DNA from: Sva-07 sp963743825
Lineage (GTDB): Bacteria; Actinomycetota; Acidimicrobiia; Acidimicrobiales; Ilumatobacteraceae
Direction of reading: 5' to 3'
NCBI GenBank assembly: GCA_963743825.1
Contig: CAVURC010000011.1
Location: forward strand, 1 to 64,000
Length of the DNA stretch: 64,000 bases
In this document: positions 43,247-52,552 of the stretch, piece by piece
How the letters are laid out: each line of letters starts with the position of its first letter
Position numbering within the stretch: the stretch's first letter is position 1
The notes under the pieces: model-generated
Seen by the model: the letters and a program-made list of their open reading frames with translations, nothing else
What the model was told of the DNA's origin: nothing
The model's database searches: none
Translations under genes and position numbers: made by a program

Positions 43247-45291
43247 GCCGGCGCCCCGGTTCGCGTGTCGACATCGTCCTCGGTGGCGTCGTCAGAGACA
43301 TCCGCAGGGGCGTCGTCGTCGGGTGGCCCGTCGATGACGATCGGGGCCGAGACCGGGTCGATGGCGAGACGCCGACGAGATCCGGGGAACGCCGCGAGCA
43401 TCGTGCCGACGGCCATGATCGCACCGCCGATCCACAACCAGAGGATCATCGGCTTGACGAACACCCTGATCGTGGCCGACGTGTCACCGGGCTCGGCGCC
43501 CTGGCCGAGCGTGAGATAGATGTCCTCGGTGAACCCGGTGCGCACCGACGGCGTGCCGATGTCGGCACCCATGTTGAGATAGGTCGTGACGGCCGGCCGG
43601 TAGGTGGTGGCGCCGTCGAGGATGACGTTCGCCGCGATCCTGCTCTCGCGGTCGTTGGAGCGCTCGTCGACCGACACGAGCTCGAATGTGTGACCGCCCC
43701 ACTCGACCACGTCGCCCTGAGTCAACTCCAGCGTCGCCGAGTGCGTGAAGCTGTTCGACGCAGCGAGCGCAACGGCGATCACGATGACGCCGATGTGCAC
43801 GACCATGCCGCCGTTGGCCCGACCGACGAGCCCCCGCCAGCCCTGACGCCGCGTGGCGAGTGCGAGCTGCCGGCCCGCCGACCCGGCGGCGAAGCCGGCG
43901 AGACCGAAGGCCACGAGCGGCGCCCAGCCGTCGGCGCCGACGACGACGGCGATCACCAGTGCTCCGGCACCGCACCACGCCGGCCAGAAGAGTCGTGTGC
44001 GCAGCAGTTCGGTCGACGCCTTGCGCCACGGCAGCACCGGCGCCACACCCATCAGGAACAGCAGCATCAGACCGATCGGCTGCGACAGCCGGTCGAAGTA
44101 CGGGGCGCCGACGAGCGTCTGGCGGTCCTGCAGTGCCTCGACCAACAGCGGAAACAGGGTGCCGAGCAGGATGATGAACGCCCAGACCGTGAAGAGCACG
44201 TTGTTGGCGAGGAACGCCCCCTCACGAGACAGCGGCGAGTCGATGGTGCCAGGCGAACGCAGCCGATCGCCGCGCCACGCGATCAGCCCGAGCGAGACGA
44301 CCACGATGAGGCCGAAGAACGCGAGCAGCCAGGTGCCAACGGGTCCGTCGCCGAACGCGTGCACGGAGTTGAGCACGCCCGAACGGGTGAGGAAGGTGCC
44401 GAGAATCGTGAGCGCGAACGTGGCGACGAGCAGGCTCAGGTTCCAGACTCGCAGCATGCCGCGGCGCTCCTGGACGAGCACCGAGTGGATGTAGGCCGTG
44501 CCGGTGAGCCAGGGCAGGAACGACGCATTCTCGACGGGATCCCATGCCCAGACGCCCGACCAGCCGAGCACCTCGTAGCTCCACCATCCGCCGAGCAGGA
44601 TGCCGATGGTGAGGAACGACCACGCGAACAATGCCCAGCGACGCGTCTCCATCAACCAGCCCTCACCCAAGCGGCCGGTGATCAGGGCGGCCATCGCGAA
44701 TGCGAACGGCACGCTGAACCCCACGTAGCCGAGGTACAGGATCGGCGGGTGGAACAGCACGAGGATGTGGTTCTGCAGGAGCGGATTGGGGCCAGGACCG
44801 CTGGTGATCCCTGCTGCTCCGGCGGCGAACGGGTCGGCGGGACCGAAGCTCAACATGGCGAAGAACGCCGAGATCACGAACATCACGATGAGCGCCCAGC
44901 CGACGAGGACGTCATCGGCCCGGTCGCGGAACCGCCAGGCGACCGCTGCGGTGAAGATCCCGAGCATCAGCGCCCACAGCAGGATCGATCCTTCGAGGGC
45001 CGACCACATCGCGGCGATGTTGTACAGCAGTGGCGTGTCGGCTGATCCGACCTGCTGGATGTAGGCCATCGAGAAGTCGCGGGTGATCAGCGCCCGCTGC
45101 ATCATCACCACGGCGAGCACGATCCCGCCGAGGGCGAAGAAGGCGTACATCGGACCCTGTTGACGGAGGCGCTTGTCGTTGCGGCGGATGCCGGAGAACA
45201 CCGCCAGTGCGCCGAAAACGCACGACGCGAGCATCAGCAGCAGACCCGCTCGGCCCAGCGCCGAGTTCACGCTCGCGGCAACCAGCATCAC
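43243..45291 (-). CDS. ccmF: CcmF heme lyase subunit
   Basis: Large polytopic protein of 682 residues with about fifteen helices. The WWD domain is G-G-W-W-S-Y-E-V-L-G-W-S-G-V-W-A-W-D-P near residues 236-255, which holds heme delivered by CcmE. L-F-H-P-P-I-L-Y-L-G-Y-V-G-F-S-V-P-F carries a conserved heme-ligand His. A C-terminal extramembrane domain and an Asp-rich tail follow. It joins heme to the C-x-x-C-H of apocytochromes. Overlaps of four bases with both neighbours indicate tight coupling. Confidence 0.96.
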   Translation of the reverse strand: MMLVAASVNSALGRAGLLLMLASCVFGALAVFSGIRRNDKRLRQQGPMYAFFALGGIVLAVVMMQRALITRDFSMAYIQQVGSADTPLLYNIAAMWSALEGSILLWALMLGIFTAAVAWRFRDRADDVLVGWALIVMFVISAFFAMLSFGPADPFAAGAAGITSGPGPNPLLQNHILVLFHPPILYLGYVGFSVPFAFAMAALITGRLGEGWLMETRRWALFAWSFLTIGILLGGWWSYEVLGWSGVWAWDPVENASFLPWLTGTAYIHSVLVQERRGMLRVWNLSLLVATFALTILGTFLTRSGVLNSVHAFGDGPVGTWLLAFFGLIVVVSLGLIAWRGDRLRSPGTIDSPLSREGAFLANNVLFTVWAFIILLGTLFPLLVEALQDRQTLVGAPYFDRLSQPIGLMLLFLMGVAPVLPWRKASTELLRTRLFWPAWCGAGALVIAVVVGADGWAPLVAFGLAGFAAGSAGRQLALATRRQGWRGLVGRANGGMVVHIGVIVIAVALAASNSFTHSATLELTQGDVVEWGGHTFELVSVDERSNDRESRIAANVILDGATTYRPAVTTYLNMGADIGTPSVRTGFTEDIYLTLGQGAEPGDTSATIRVFVKPMILWLWIGGAIMAVGTMLAAFPGSRRRLAIDPVSAPIVIDGPPDDDAPADVSDDATEDDVDTRTGAPA

Positions 45292-45797
45292 GGTGCGGTG
45301 GTGGAATCGGCGCAGCCGGCCTGTTCGGCTTCGAGCACGCGCTCGTCGTTCACGGCGACGTATTCGTCGGAATGCTTCACCTCGACGCGATCGCCCAACA
45401 GCTCACCGTTCTCGATCACGCCGTGCACCACGACCGGAATGCACTCCTTGAAGATGCCGCCCGGTTCCCCGTCGTACACGACGGGCATCGTCTCACCGTT
45501 GAACGAGATGGTGAACACCGTGGTGTTCGCCACCTTCTCGACCGTGCCCTCATCGACGGTTCCCTGGAGCCGGATCCGCCGGCCCTCGTCGCAGCCACCG
45601 CGGTTGCCGACCTCGTCGACGTTGCAGTAGTAGTCGACGGCCGAGGTGAGGAACTGGGTGAGGATGACCCCGCCGGCGACGACCACGAGTGCCAGCACCA
45701 CCATCGGGAACCACTTGCGTTTGGCCTTCGGCTTCGATCCGGTGGGATCGACCGGGGCCCGGGGGGAGAGGTCCATGTCGGTCATGTCAGGTGTCAT
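45288..45797 (-). CDS. ccmE: CcmE heme chaperone
   Basis: Protein of 169 residues with one N-terminal anchor (F-P-M-V-V-L-A-L-V-V-V-A-G-G) and an OB-fold. The heme-attachment motif is V-K-H-S-D-E-Y (H142, Y146), the H-x-x-x-Y form, not the C-x-x-x-Y variant of some Gram-positives and archaea. Extra Cys residues (58, 69, 119, 162) lie in the external domain. Internal Met codons at 45785 and 45776 are alternative starts. Carries heme from CcmC to CcmF. Confidence 0.92.
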   Translation of the reverse strand: MTPDMTDMDLSPRAPVDPTGSKPKAKRKWFPMVVLALVVVAGGVILTQFLTSAVDYYCNVDEVGNRGGCDEGRRIRLQGTVDEGTVEKVANTTVFTISFNGETMPVVYDGEPGGIFKECIPVVVHGVIENGELLGDRVEVKHSDEYVAVNDERVLEAEQAGCADSTTAP

Positions 45798-45806
45798 TCT
45801 GCTCGC

Positions 45807-46730
45807 TCAGAGCCAGTATTTCTCCTCGTCCGGTACACGCTGCGCGAGCTTGCGACCCGAGCGCACGTAGCGCCACGCCAGCAAACCGACCGACGCGAAG
45901 GTCAGCACGTAGCTGCCGATGATGAACCCGGCGTCTTCCATCAGGTCGTCCTCGTGTCGAGTTGTGCCGGCGTCGCTCTCGGCGCGGCGGGCTGCGAGTG
46001 CCTCGTCGAGGCCACGGTCGTCGAGGTAGTCCTCCATCGCCATCGCCCGCGTGCGGTGCATCACGAGCCAGGCGTACAGCAGGCTGAAGGCGATCACGCC
46101 GACGAACAGACTGAACAGCATGAGGCCATCCATGCTCACGTCGACATCGGTACCGAGCACCGTCGCCTCCTGATGAAGGCTGCGCCACAGGCGCACGCTC
46201 CAGTGCACGAGTGGGATCTCGAGCACGGCCAGCAGACCGATCACCGCACTGCGGCGGGCCCGTTGTTCGTGGGTGCCACCGAGGCGACGCACGGCCAGAT
46301 AGCCGATGTAGGTGACGAACAACAGTGCCGTGGTCGTGAGGCGGGCATCCCATTGCCAGAAGACACCCCAGGTGAGGCGACCCCAGAGCGCACCGACGAC
46401 GAGCGTGACGGCGACGAACACCGTCCCGATCTCGGCGCTGGCACCAGCGAGGCGGTCCCAGCCGAGCGACTTCTTGAAGAGGTACATGGCCGATCCGAGG
46501 GCCGTCACGGAGAAGGCGAGATACGCGATCCAGATGGTGGGTACGTGGACGTACAGCAGGCGGACCGCTTCGCGCTGGTCACGATCCTCGGGCGAGAAGC
46601 CCAAGCCGAACGCGATGAGCCAACCCATGGCGATGATGGTGGCGATCCCCAGGATCCGGGTGCCACGGCTGCCGGTGCCCGCAGCCGTGGAGACGCCGGC
46701 GCTGGTCGGCTTGGATTCGGTCGTCGTCAT
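45807..46730 (-). CDS. ccmC: CcmC heme exporter with a CcmD-like C-terminal segment
   Basis: Protein of 307 residues, longer than usual CcmC (about 240). Six helices, WWD motif W-G-V-F-W-Q-W-D-A-R (121-130) and heme ligands H62 (Y-V-H-V-P) and H176 (L-V-H-W-S). After a charged linker of about 50 residues it has one more helix (G-S-Y-V-L-T-F-A-S-V-G-L-L-A-W-R) followed by R-S-G-R-K-L, which resembles CcmD, a small helix that otherwise is a separate protein. A CcmC-CcmD fusion would explain why no ccmD gene is seen. Loads heme on CcmE. Confidence 0.9.
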   Translation of the reverse strand: MTTTESKPTSAGVSTAAGTGSRGTRILGIATIIAMGWLIAFGLGFSPEDRDQREAVRLLYVHVPTIWIAYLAFSVTALGSAMYLFKKSLGWDRLAGASAEIGTVFVAVTLVVGALWGRLTWGVFWQWDARLTTTALLFVTYIGYLAVRRLGGTHEQRARRSAVIGLLAVLEIPLVHWSVRLWRSLHQEATVLGTDVDVSMDGLMLFSLFVGVIAFSLLYAWLVMHRTRAMAMEDYLDDRGLDEALAARRAESDAGTTRHEDDLMEDAGFIIGSYVLTFASVGLLAWRYVRSGRKLAQRVPDEEKYWL

Positions 46731-46809
46731 GTTCGTTCCGTCATGTCTGTTCCGTCATTCGTCGATCCCTGTCATTCTCGATCTGGTCATCTTCGATCTG
46801 GGTCTCGGG
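46731..46809 (-). other. ccmB-ccmC spacer built of short direct repeats
   Basis: The largest gap in the ccm operon, 79 bases. GTTCCGTCAT occurs twice 14 bases apart near 46735-46758, and CATTCGTCGATC occurs at 46756-46767 and again at 46811-46822 in the ccmB end. No hairpin or promoter is evident. It looks like a local duplication, perhaps of the ccmB 3' end. Confidence 0.5.
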
Positions 46810-47493
46810 TCATTCGTCGATCAACGGACCGAACGCCAGCGAACCGCCGACCCCGAAGGCAACAGCGAACACGGCCAGCAGACCCACCCAGGGCCAACCG
46901 TCCGAAACCACTGCGCCTGCGGTGCCGAGCGCTGCTTCGACCGCTCGTGTTGCTCCGATCAGGACGGGCGCCACCGCCGGGAGCGTGAGCAGCGGGAGCA
47001 ACGTCTCGCGGCCCCTGAACCCTGCGGCAAGGCCTCCGTACAGAGTACCGACCGCGGCGAGGCCGCACGTCGCGGAGATCAAGGTGGTGACGAGAAGCAC
47101 AAGCCCACCGAGTGGCACCGTCTGGCGGTAGAGGACGACCGCAGCGAAGACGAGCACCACTTCCAGCACGAGCAGTTGCACGGCCAGCCCACTCGCCTTG
47201 CCCAGGAAGATCGCTCGGGGGTCGACACCGGCGACGCGCAACGCGTCGAGGGCACCGTCGTCGGTTTCGATGGCGAAGCTGCGCTGAACGAGCACGAGCA
47301 TGCTGAACAGCGTTGCCAGCCACACGAGGCCCGGCGCGACCCGTTCGAGGACGGCATCGGAGTCGAGCGCGAACGCGAAGATCACCATCGTCACACCCGC
47401 GAACGGCAGTACCTGGTTGGTGAGGACGCGGCTGTGCCACTCGATGCGCAGATCCTTGAGGGCGACCAGCCGAGCGATGCGCCACACGCTCAC
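46810..47493 (-). CDS. ccmB: CcmB membrane subunit of the heme/CcmE ABC complex
   Basis: Protein of 227 residues with six helices. GTG 47493 overlaps the ccmA stop (GTGA) and starts S-V-W-R-I-A-R-L-V-A-L-K-D-L-R, typical for CcmB, including the conserved K-D-L segment. The loop E-T-D-D-G-A-L-D-A-L-R-V-A-G-V and P-L-G-G-L are family features. With CcmA it uses ATP to release holo-CcmE from CcmC. Confidence 0.92.
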   Translation of the reverse strand: MSVWRIARLVALKDLRIEWHSRVLTNQVLPFAGVTMVIFAFALDSDAVLERVAPGLVWLATLFSMLVLVQRSFAIETDDGALDALRVAGVDPRAIFLGKASGLAVQLLVLEVVLVFAAVVLYRQTVPLGGLVLLVTTLISATCGLAAVGTLYGGLAAGFRGRETLLPLLTLPAVAPVLIGATRAVEAALGTAGAVVSDGWPWVGLLAVFAVAFGVGGSLAFGPLIDE

Positions 47494-48153
47494 GAGGCCC
47501 CCTCCGAGGATGGACGAGACTCGTGGACGCGACCGGCGATGACGTCGACAGCACGGGTGGCCAACGACCCGGCGCGCTCGAGTTCGTGGCTCGCGACCAC
47601 GATCGTGGCCCCCGCAGCCGCCGCCTGACGAAGGGTGGCGTCGAGTTCGTCGCGGGCGGCAGCATCGAGGCCGGCATGCGGTTCGTCGAGCAGCCACAAC
47701 TGCGCCCGCCGTGGCGACGAGACAGGCGAGTGCGGTGCGGCGCTTCTGGCCCGCCGACAGTTTGCGAACGGGCACGTCGACGAGCCGATCGGCCACGCCC
47801 AACCGTTCCATCGCGGCATGTGTCTCGGCGTGGCTCGCCCCGACCGTGGCGCCCCAGAAGCGGATGTTCTCGCCGACCGTCAGGTCGAGATAGAGCCCGT
47901 TCTGGTGGCCCAACACGCCGACGTGCTGTCGGATCGCCTCGCGTTGCGTCGCGAGATCGAAACCGAGAATGTGGCCGGTGCCACGCACGATCGGCACCAA
48001 TCCGGCGCAGAGCCGCAACAGGGTGGTCTTGCCGGCGCCGTTCGGCCCACGCAGCAGCACGATGTCGCCTTCGTCGATGGTGATCGACGCGCCGGCCAGC
48101 GCCGGGAACGAACCGAGTACCGCCACAGCCTCGGTGAGTTCGACCACGGACAT
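47490..48153 (-). CDS. ccmA: CcmA ATPase, one frameshift
   Basis: ABC ATPase of about 221 residues. Walker A R-G-P-N-G-A-G-K-T-T and signature L-S-A-G-Q-K-R-R-T-A-L-A lie in one frame. Walker B L-W-L-L-D-E-P-H-A-G-L-D and the switch His in V-A-S-H-E-L lie in the next frame, joined near 47707. In the first frame the reading continues into ccmB, giving a false CcmA-CcmB fusion. ATG 48153 heads the operon and is divergent from the sortase gene with a 67-base gap, which should contain the operon promoter. Confidence 0.9.
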
Positions 48154-48220
48154 GCCGCCACGCTAGGGAGAAACAGTTCGCCAACCGCGATCGCGTCGCG
48201 TCGAGCGCCAGCTAGCTTCG

Positions 48221-49424
48221 ATGGGCGTGTCGGACGTCGCGGAGCCAACTGCCAGACCTGGCCGCGTCCGCAAGTTCGACCGTCCACCGCACCCACACGA
48301 CTGGCGGTGGTGGATCGGTGGGCTCGGCAAGACGCTGATCGCGGTCGGGCCTGCTCATGTTCGGATTCGTGGCGTACCAGCTGTGGGGCACCGGGATCGA
48401 GACCGCACGGGCACAGAACGCATTGGAGAGCGAATTCGAGGACCTGCTCGCCGGCACGACGACGACCGATGCCCCGGTGATCGTCGACACCGTGCCCGAC
48501 AGCACGCCGGACACGACGCCCGACACGGTGCCCGACAGCACGCCGGATGTCTCCGTGCCCGCCGAGCCGCCGACCACCCAACCGATGGTCCAAGAGGGTG
48601 ATCCCATCGCCCGCATCGAGATGCCGACGATCGGCGTCGACAACATCGTGGTCGCCGGCGTGGAGAAGTCCGACCTGAAGAAGGGCCCGGGGCACTACCC
48701 GGAGACCCCGATGCCGGGCCAGCTCGGCAACGCTGCGATCGCTGGACATCGAACGACCTACGGTCAACCGTTCTTCGACGTCGACAAGCTCCGCATCGGC
48801 GACGAGATCATCGTCACGACCGTCGACGGACGCTACGTGTACCGGGTCACGGGCCAGCAGATCGTGTCGCCGAGCGACTACGAGGTGGTCTCCACCGTCG
48901 ACCCCACGAAGGCCACGCTCACCCTCACGTCGTGCCATCCCAAGTACACCGCTCGTGAACGGATCATCATCACGAGCGAACTCGATACGGCGGCTTCGAC
49001 CGGGCTGGTCGGCGCCGCAGTCCTCAACTACGGCCGCCCGATCGACGAGACCGGCGAAGCGGCCGACCAGACGGTCGTCGATTCGGTGCCGACCGACTCG
49101 GCACCGGCCGACTCGACACCCACGTCGGAACCCACCGCAGTGGGCACCGACGACGACCCGTCAACGGTCGCCCAGGTGGGCTCCGACGCGGTCAACGCCG
49201 GGATCGCCGACGCGTTCGACGATGGCTGGTTCAGCGACCCGAACGCCAACGGACAGGTCGCACTGTGGGGCCTCCTGCTGGCGGCGGTCGGAGTCGTGTC
49301 GTATCTCGTGAGCAAGAAGGCCAAGCGTGACTGGGTGGGCCTCACGGTCGGGATCGTGCCGTTCGTGATCGTGTTGTACTTCTTCTTCCAGAACGTCAAC
49401 CGCCTCCTGCCTCCCAACCTCTGA
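48221..49424 (+). CDS. Class E sortase with C-terminal membrane segments, one frameshift
   Basis: About 400 residues. An N-terminal basic cytoplasmic part with W-R-W-W, one helix (interrupted near 48347, where GGG instead of GG changes the frame), a repeat-rich linker, and the sortase beta barrel with catalytic His in A-G-H-R-T-T-Y-G, Cys in T-L-T-S-C-H-P-K-Y and the Arg in T-A-R-E-R-I-I. Unusually, a Ser/Thr/Pro/Asp-rich stretch and two further helices (L-W-G-L-L-L-A-A-V-G; I-V-P-F-V-I-V-L-Y-F-F-F) follow. Class E sortases anchor L-A-x-T-G proteins to the cell wall. No obvious substrate is next to it. Confidence 0.87.
48492..48547 (+). repeat. Short coding repeat in the sortase linker
   Basis: GTGCCCGACAGCACGCCGGA occurs at 48492-48511 and 48528-48547, with a related unit between them. 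It encodes V-P-D-S-T-P-D and D-T-T-P-D repeats, a flexible extracellular stalk between membrane helix and catalytic domain. Confidence 0.8.
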
Positions 49425-49456
49425 CCCTTGTCCCGCAAGGGTCCGGCCCGTCGTGC

Positions 49457-50197
49457 TCAGCGGCCGGTGAAGTTCGGGGGACGCTTGTCGAGGAACGCGG
49501 TGCGGCCCTCCTCGGCGTCGGCGCTCGCCCAGGCGGCCGACCGGGCAGCCTCGAACAGGTCGTCGACGGGCGGTTCGGGCATCGACCGTTCCAGGCCGAT
49601 CTTGTGGCCGGTGATCGTCAACGGCGCCAATCCGGAGAGCTGGTGCGCCCAGGTGATCGCCTCCTCGAGTCCACCGAGCCGGTGGATGCCGCCGGTGACG
49701 TGGAGTTGCTCGGCGGTGTAGGTCTGCGCTGCCAGCAGCATCGCCCGAGCGATCGGCGGCGAGAACTCCGACGCCAGACGCCGGATCGTCCACTGGTCGA
49801 CGACGAGGCCGAGCTTGGCCGCCGGGATCCCGAGCACGCTGTCAGGAGTCGCCACACGGAGATCGGTGGCGATGGCGAGCTGCGCACCTGCACCGAGGGC
49901 CGGCCCCGCAATCGCGGCGATCACCGGAACCGGCAGCGTTCCGAACCCACGCAGCACCGAACCGAGATCCGTGGCGAACTGGCCCTCCTCCACGCCGGTG
50001 AGATCGGCGCCGGCGCTGAACGCCGGCGGCTTGCCCGTGAGCACCACCGCCCGGATCGCTCCCGGCGTCCGCGCTCCGATCGCTGCCTGGATGTCGAGCA
50101 GTTCGAGGAGTGTCGCGTGATCGACCGCATTGCGGCGTTCGGGGCGGTCGAGCGTGACGATCGCCACGAGGCCGTCGTGTTGCAGATCGACGGTCAT
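49457..50197 (-). CDS. Enoyl-CoA hydratase/isomerase family protein
   Basis: Crotonase-fold protein of 246 residues. R-R-N-A-V-D, the oxyanion-hole segments F-S-A-G-A-D-L and G-P-A-L-G-A-G-A-Q-L, and the C-terminal R-P-P-N-F-T-G-R end are typical. The second catalytic Glu region reads G-I-P-A-A-K-L-G-L, so one hydratase glutamate appears replaced and exact activity is uncertain. ATG 50197 precedes the family-like start T-V-D-L-Q-H-D-G-L-V-A-I-V-T-L-D-R-P. Divergent from the small membrane protein gene. Confidence 0.9.
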   Translation of the reverse strand: MTVDLQHDGLVAIVTLDRPERRNAVDHATLLELLDIQAAIGARTPGAIRAVVLTGKPPAFSAGADLTGVEEGQFATDLGSVLRGFGTLPVPVIAAIAGPALGAGAQLAIATDLRVATPDSVLGIPAAKLGLVVDQWTIRRLASEFSPPIARAMLLAAQTYTAEQLHVTGGIHRLGGLEEAITWAHQLSGLAPLTITGHKIGLERSMPEPPVDDLFEAARSAAWASADAEEGRTAFLDKRPPNFTGR

Positions 50198-50234
50198 GAG
50201 CGGCGGCAATCGGCTCGTAGCATGATCCGACTGT

Positions 50235-50513
50235 ATGTCGAACGTTCCCCCAGCCTCCGATGCCGTCGACCCGGTGCGTGTCCGCCGAGCACAGGTCGCC
50301 AAGTGGACGCTGCTCGCCAACCGGGTCGGCTACCTGTTCGTCGCGCTGTCGATCGCGCTGTTCGTCATCGCCTTCGCGGTTGGCTTCTCCTCCACGATGG
50401 CGACGCTGGTGATCATCTCGTTCGTCATCGGCTGCGTTCTGCTGGCGCCGTCGATCATCGTCGGCTATGCCGTCAAGGCCGCCGAACGAGACGACCGCGA
50501 ACGGGGCTTCTGA
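50235..50513 (+). CDS. Small two-helix membrane protein
   Basis: Protein of 92 residues: hydrophilic N-terminus (V-D-P-V-R-V-R-R-A-Q), helix V-G-Y-L-F-V-A-L-S-I-A-L-F-V-I-A-F, short turn, helix L-V-I-I-S-F-V-I-G-C-V-L-L-A-P-S, then a charged C-terminus (A-E-R-D-D-R-E-R-G-F). I do not recognise a function; similar small proteins are common in actinobacteria. The TetR gene follows after 34 bases. Confidence 0.75.
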   Translation: MSNVPPASDAVDPVRVRRAQVAKWTLLANRVGYLFVALSIALFVIAFAVGFSSTMATLVIISFVIGCVLLAPSIIVGYAVKAAERDDRERGF

Positions 50514-50547
50514 GACCGGGCCGTGGCCGGTTACCATTCGGTAACTC

Positions 50548-51135
50548 ATGTCTCCTCGACTTCCTGCCAACGCTCGACGCGAACAGATCCTCGACGTCGC
50601 GCTCGTCGTGTTCGCAACCAACGGTTTCCACGGCGCCTCGATGAACGATGTTGCCGACGCCGTCGGGGTCACCAAGCCGGTCCTGTACCAGCACTTCGAC
50701 TCCAAACGTGACCTCTATCAGGCGCTCATCGACGAGGTCGGCGATCGGTTGCTCGCCAACATCACCAAGGCCGCCGCCGAAGCGACCGATGGCAAGAGCC
50801 AGACCGAATTGGGTTTCCGTGCCTACTTCCGTTGGGTGTCGGACGATCACGACGGCTTTCGATTCCTGTTCGGTTCAGGGACGCGACGCGACGACGAGTT
50901 CAACGCTGCGGTGCAGCGCATCACCGCCGAGGCCGCCAAAGCGGTCGCTCCACTGATCGCCGTCGACATCGACGAGCGCCACCGCACCACCTTGGCCCAC
51001 GCCCTCGTGGGGCTCGCCGAGGGCGCCAGCCGACTGCTCGTCGAACGGGGTGACGAGTTCGACCCCGACGAGATCGCACAAGTCGTCGCCGACCTCGCCT
51101 GGGCCGGGCTGCGCGCCGTCCAACCAAAGGATTGA
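50548..51135 (+). CDS. TetR/AcrR-family transcriptional regulator
   Basis: Protein of 195 residues with the N-terminal HTH (R-R-E-Q-I-L-D-V-A-L-V-V-F; V-G-V-T-K-P-V-L-Y-Q-H-F-D-S-K-R-D-L-Y) and a ligand-binding helical domain whose family resemblance is to fatty-acid or drug-responsive members. ATG 50548. Likely targets are nearby: the hydratase upstream or the carotenoid oxygenase 75 bases downstream on the same strand. No clear operator palindrome was found in the gap. Confidence 0.9.
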   Translation: MSPRLPANARREQILDVALVVFATNGFHGASMNDVADAVGVTKPVLYQHFDSKRDLYQALIDEVGDRLLANITKAAAEATDGKSQTELGFRAYFRWVSDDHDGFRFLFGSGTRRDDEFNAAVQRITAEAAKAVAPLIAVDIDERHRTTLAHALVGLAEGASRLLVERGDEFDPDEIAQVVADLAWAGLRAVQPKD

Positions 51136-51210
51136 TCCGCGCCGATCGTCAAGATCGACCCGGCACTGTGCGTCGTTGACAACTGTTCGCTGCATGATCA
51201 GACTCTCGGG

Positions 51211-52543
51211 ATGACCGACACCCTCCCGCCCACGCGGAGCAACTTCTATCTCCTCGACAACATGGCGCCGGTCGAGCGTGAAGTCACCGCGTTCGATCTG
51301 CCCGTGACCGGCACGATTCCCGTCGATCTCGAGGGCCGCTGGCTCCGCAACGGACCCAACCCGCGTTCCGTGGTCGATCCGGCGACCCACCACTGGTTCC
51401 TCGGCGATGGCATGGTCCACGGCGTTCGACTACGCGGTGGTCGGGCCGAGTGGTATCGCAATCGGTACGTCGCCGGCGCCGATGCGTTCGGGCCCAACAC
51501 CAACGTCGGCGGGTTCGCCGGCACCACCTGGGCGATGGTCGAAGCCGGCCAACCGCCCGTCGAGCTCGACTACGAGCTGAACCCGCTGGGCGTCAACCGC
51601 TTCCACGACACGCTCACCGGCCCCTTCAGTGCCCACCCGAAGTACGACCCCGCCACCGGCGAACTCCACGCCATGGGCTACCACTGGCCCGACCTGATCG
51701 ACCACATCCAGTACGTCGTCGTCGGCAGTGACGGCCGGGTCTCCAAGACGCTCGACATCCCCGTCGCCGACATGCCGATGGTGCACGACATGTCGCTCAC
51801 ACCCACCTACGCGATCGTGTACGACCTGCCCGTCACGGTCAACTTCGACGTGATGGGCAAGGGGTACCCGTTCCCGTTCGCGTGGAACCCCGATCGTGCC
51901 TGCCCGCGTCGGTCTCCTCCCCCGCAGCGGCACCGCCGACGACATCATCTGGTGCGATGTCGCCCCCTGCTACGTGTTCCACCCCCTCAACGCCTACGAC
52001 GCCTCGAACGGCACGGTGGTCGTCGACGTGTGCCGATACGACACGATGATGGTCTCCGATTTCAACGGCCCGTTCGGCGACGCACTGCCGACCTTCGATC
52101 GATGGGTCATCGACCCGGTCGCCCGGCGCGTCACCGAGACCCGCATCGACGATCGCCCGCAGGAGTTCCCACGTCACAATCCGAAGGTCGGCCTGCAGCA
52201 GCATCGCTACGGCTACACGTCCGAGGTGTCGCCGGGCGCTGCGAATCTGCACGGCGCAATCATCAAGATCGACGTCGAACAGGGCACGACCGAGGCCCAC
52301 GAGTTCGGCCACGGCCGCGGCGGCGCAGAACCCGTCGTGGTCCCGAAGGCCGACGGAACGGCTGAGGACGACTGCTGGATCCTCACCGTGGTGTACGACG
52401 CCACGACCGAGACGAGCGAGTTGTGCGTGCTCGATGCCGCCGACATCAGCGCGCCGGAGGTCGCCCGAATTCAGCTCCCCCAGCGCGTGCCCTACGGATT
52501 CCACGGCAACTGGGTTTCCGACAGCTCCGTGCCACCCGCCTGA
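51211..52543 (+). CDS. Carotenoid oxygenase family protein, one frameshift
   Basis: About 444 residues of the carotenoid/stilbene cleavage dioxygenase fold, a seven-bladed propeller with iron held by four His. Visible candidates: H in F-S-A-H-P-K-Y-D, H in M-V-H-D-M-S-L-T, H in Y-V-F-H-P-L-N-A-Y and H in G-F-H-G-N-W-V near the C-terminus. The start motif N-G-P-N-P is present. The frame shifts by one base near 51893, where G-L-L-P-R-S-G-T-A-D-D continues. Substrate (apocarotenoid, lignostilbene) cannot be told. It follows the TetR gene and ends nine bases before the convergent ClC gene. Confidence 0.88.
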
Positions 52544-52552
52544 TCGCGCCGG

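Noticed and set aside
45207..46988. 593-residue plus-strand open frame
   Set aside because: Antisense to ccmE and ccmC; His/Arg/Asp/Glu-rich shadow composition.
46810..48153. Apparent CcmA-CcmB fusion of 447 residues
   Set aside because: The middle loses Walker B and becomes Arg/Cys-rich; the true CcmA end is in another frame and overlaps a GTG start for ccmB, so an indel explains the fusion.
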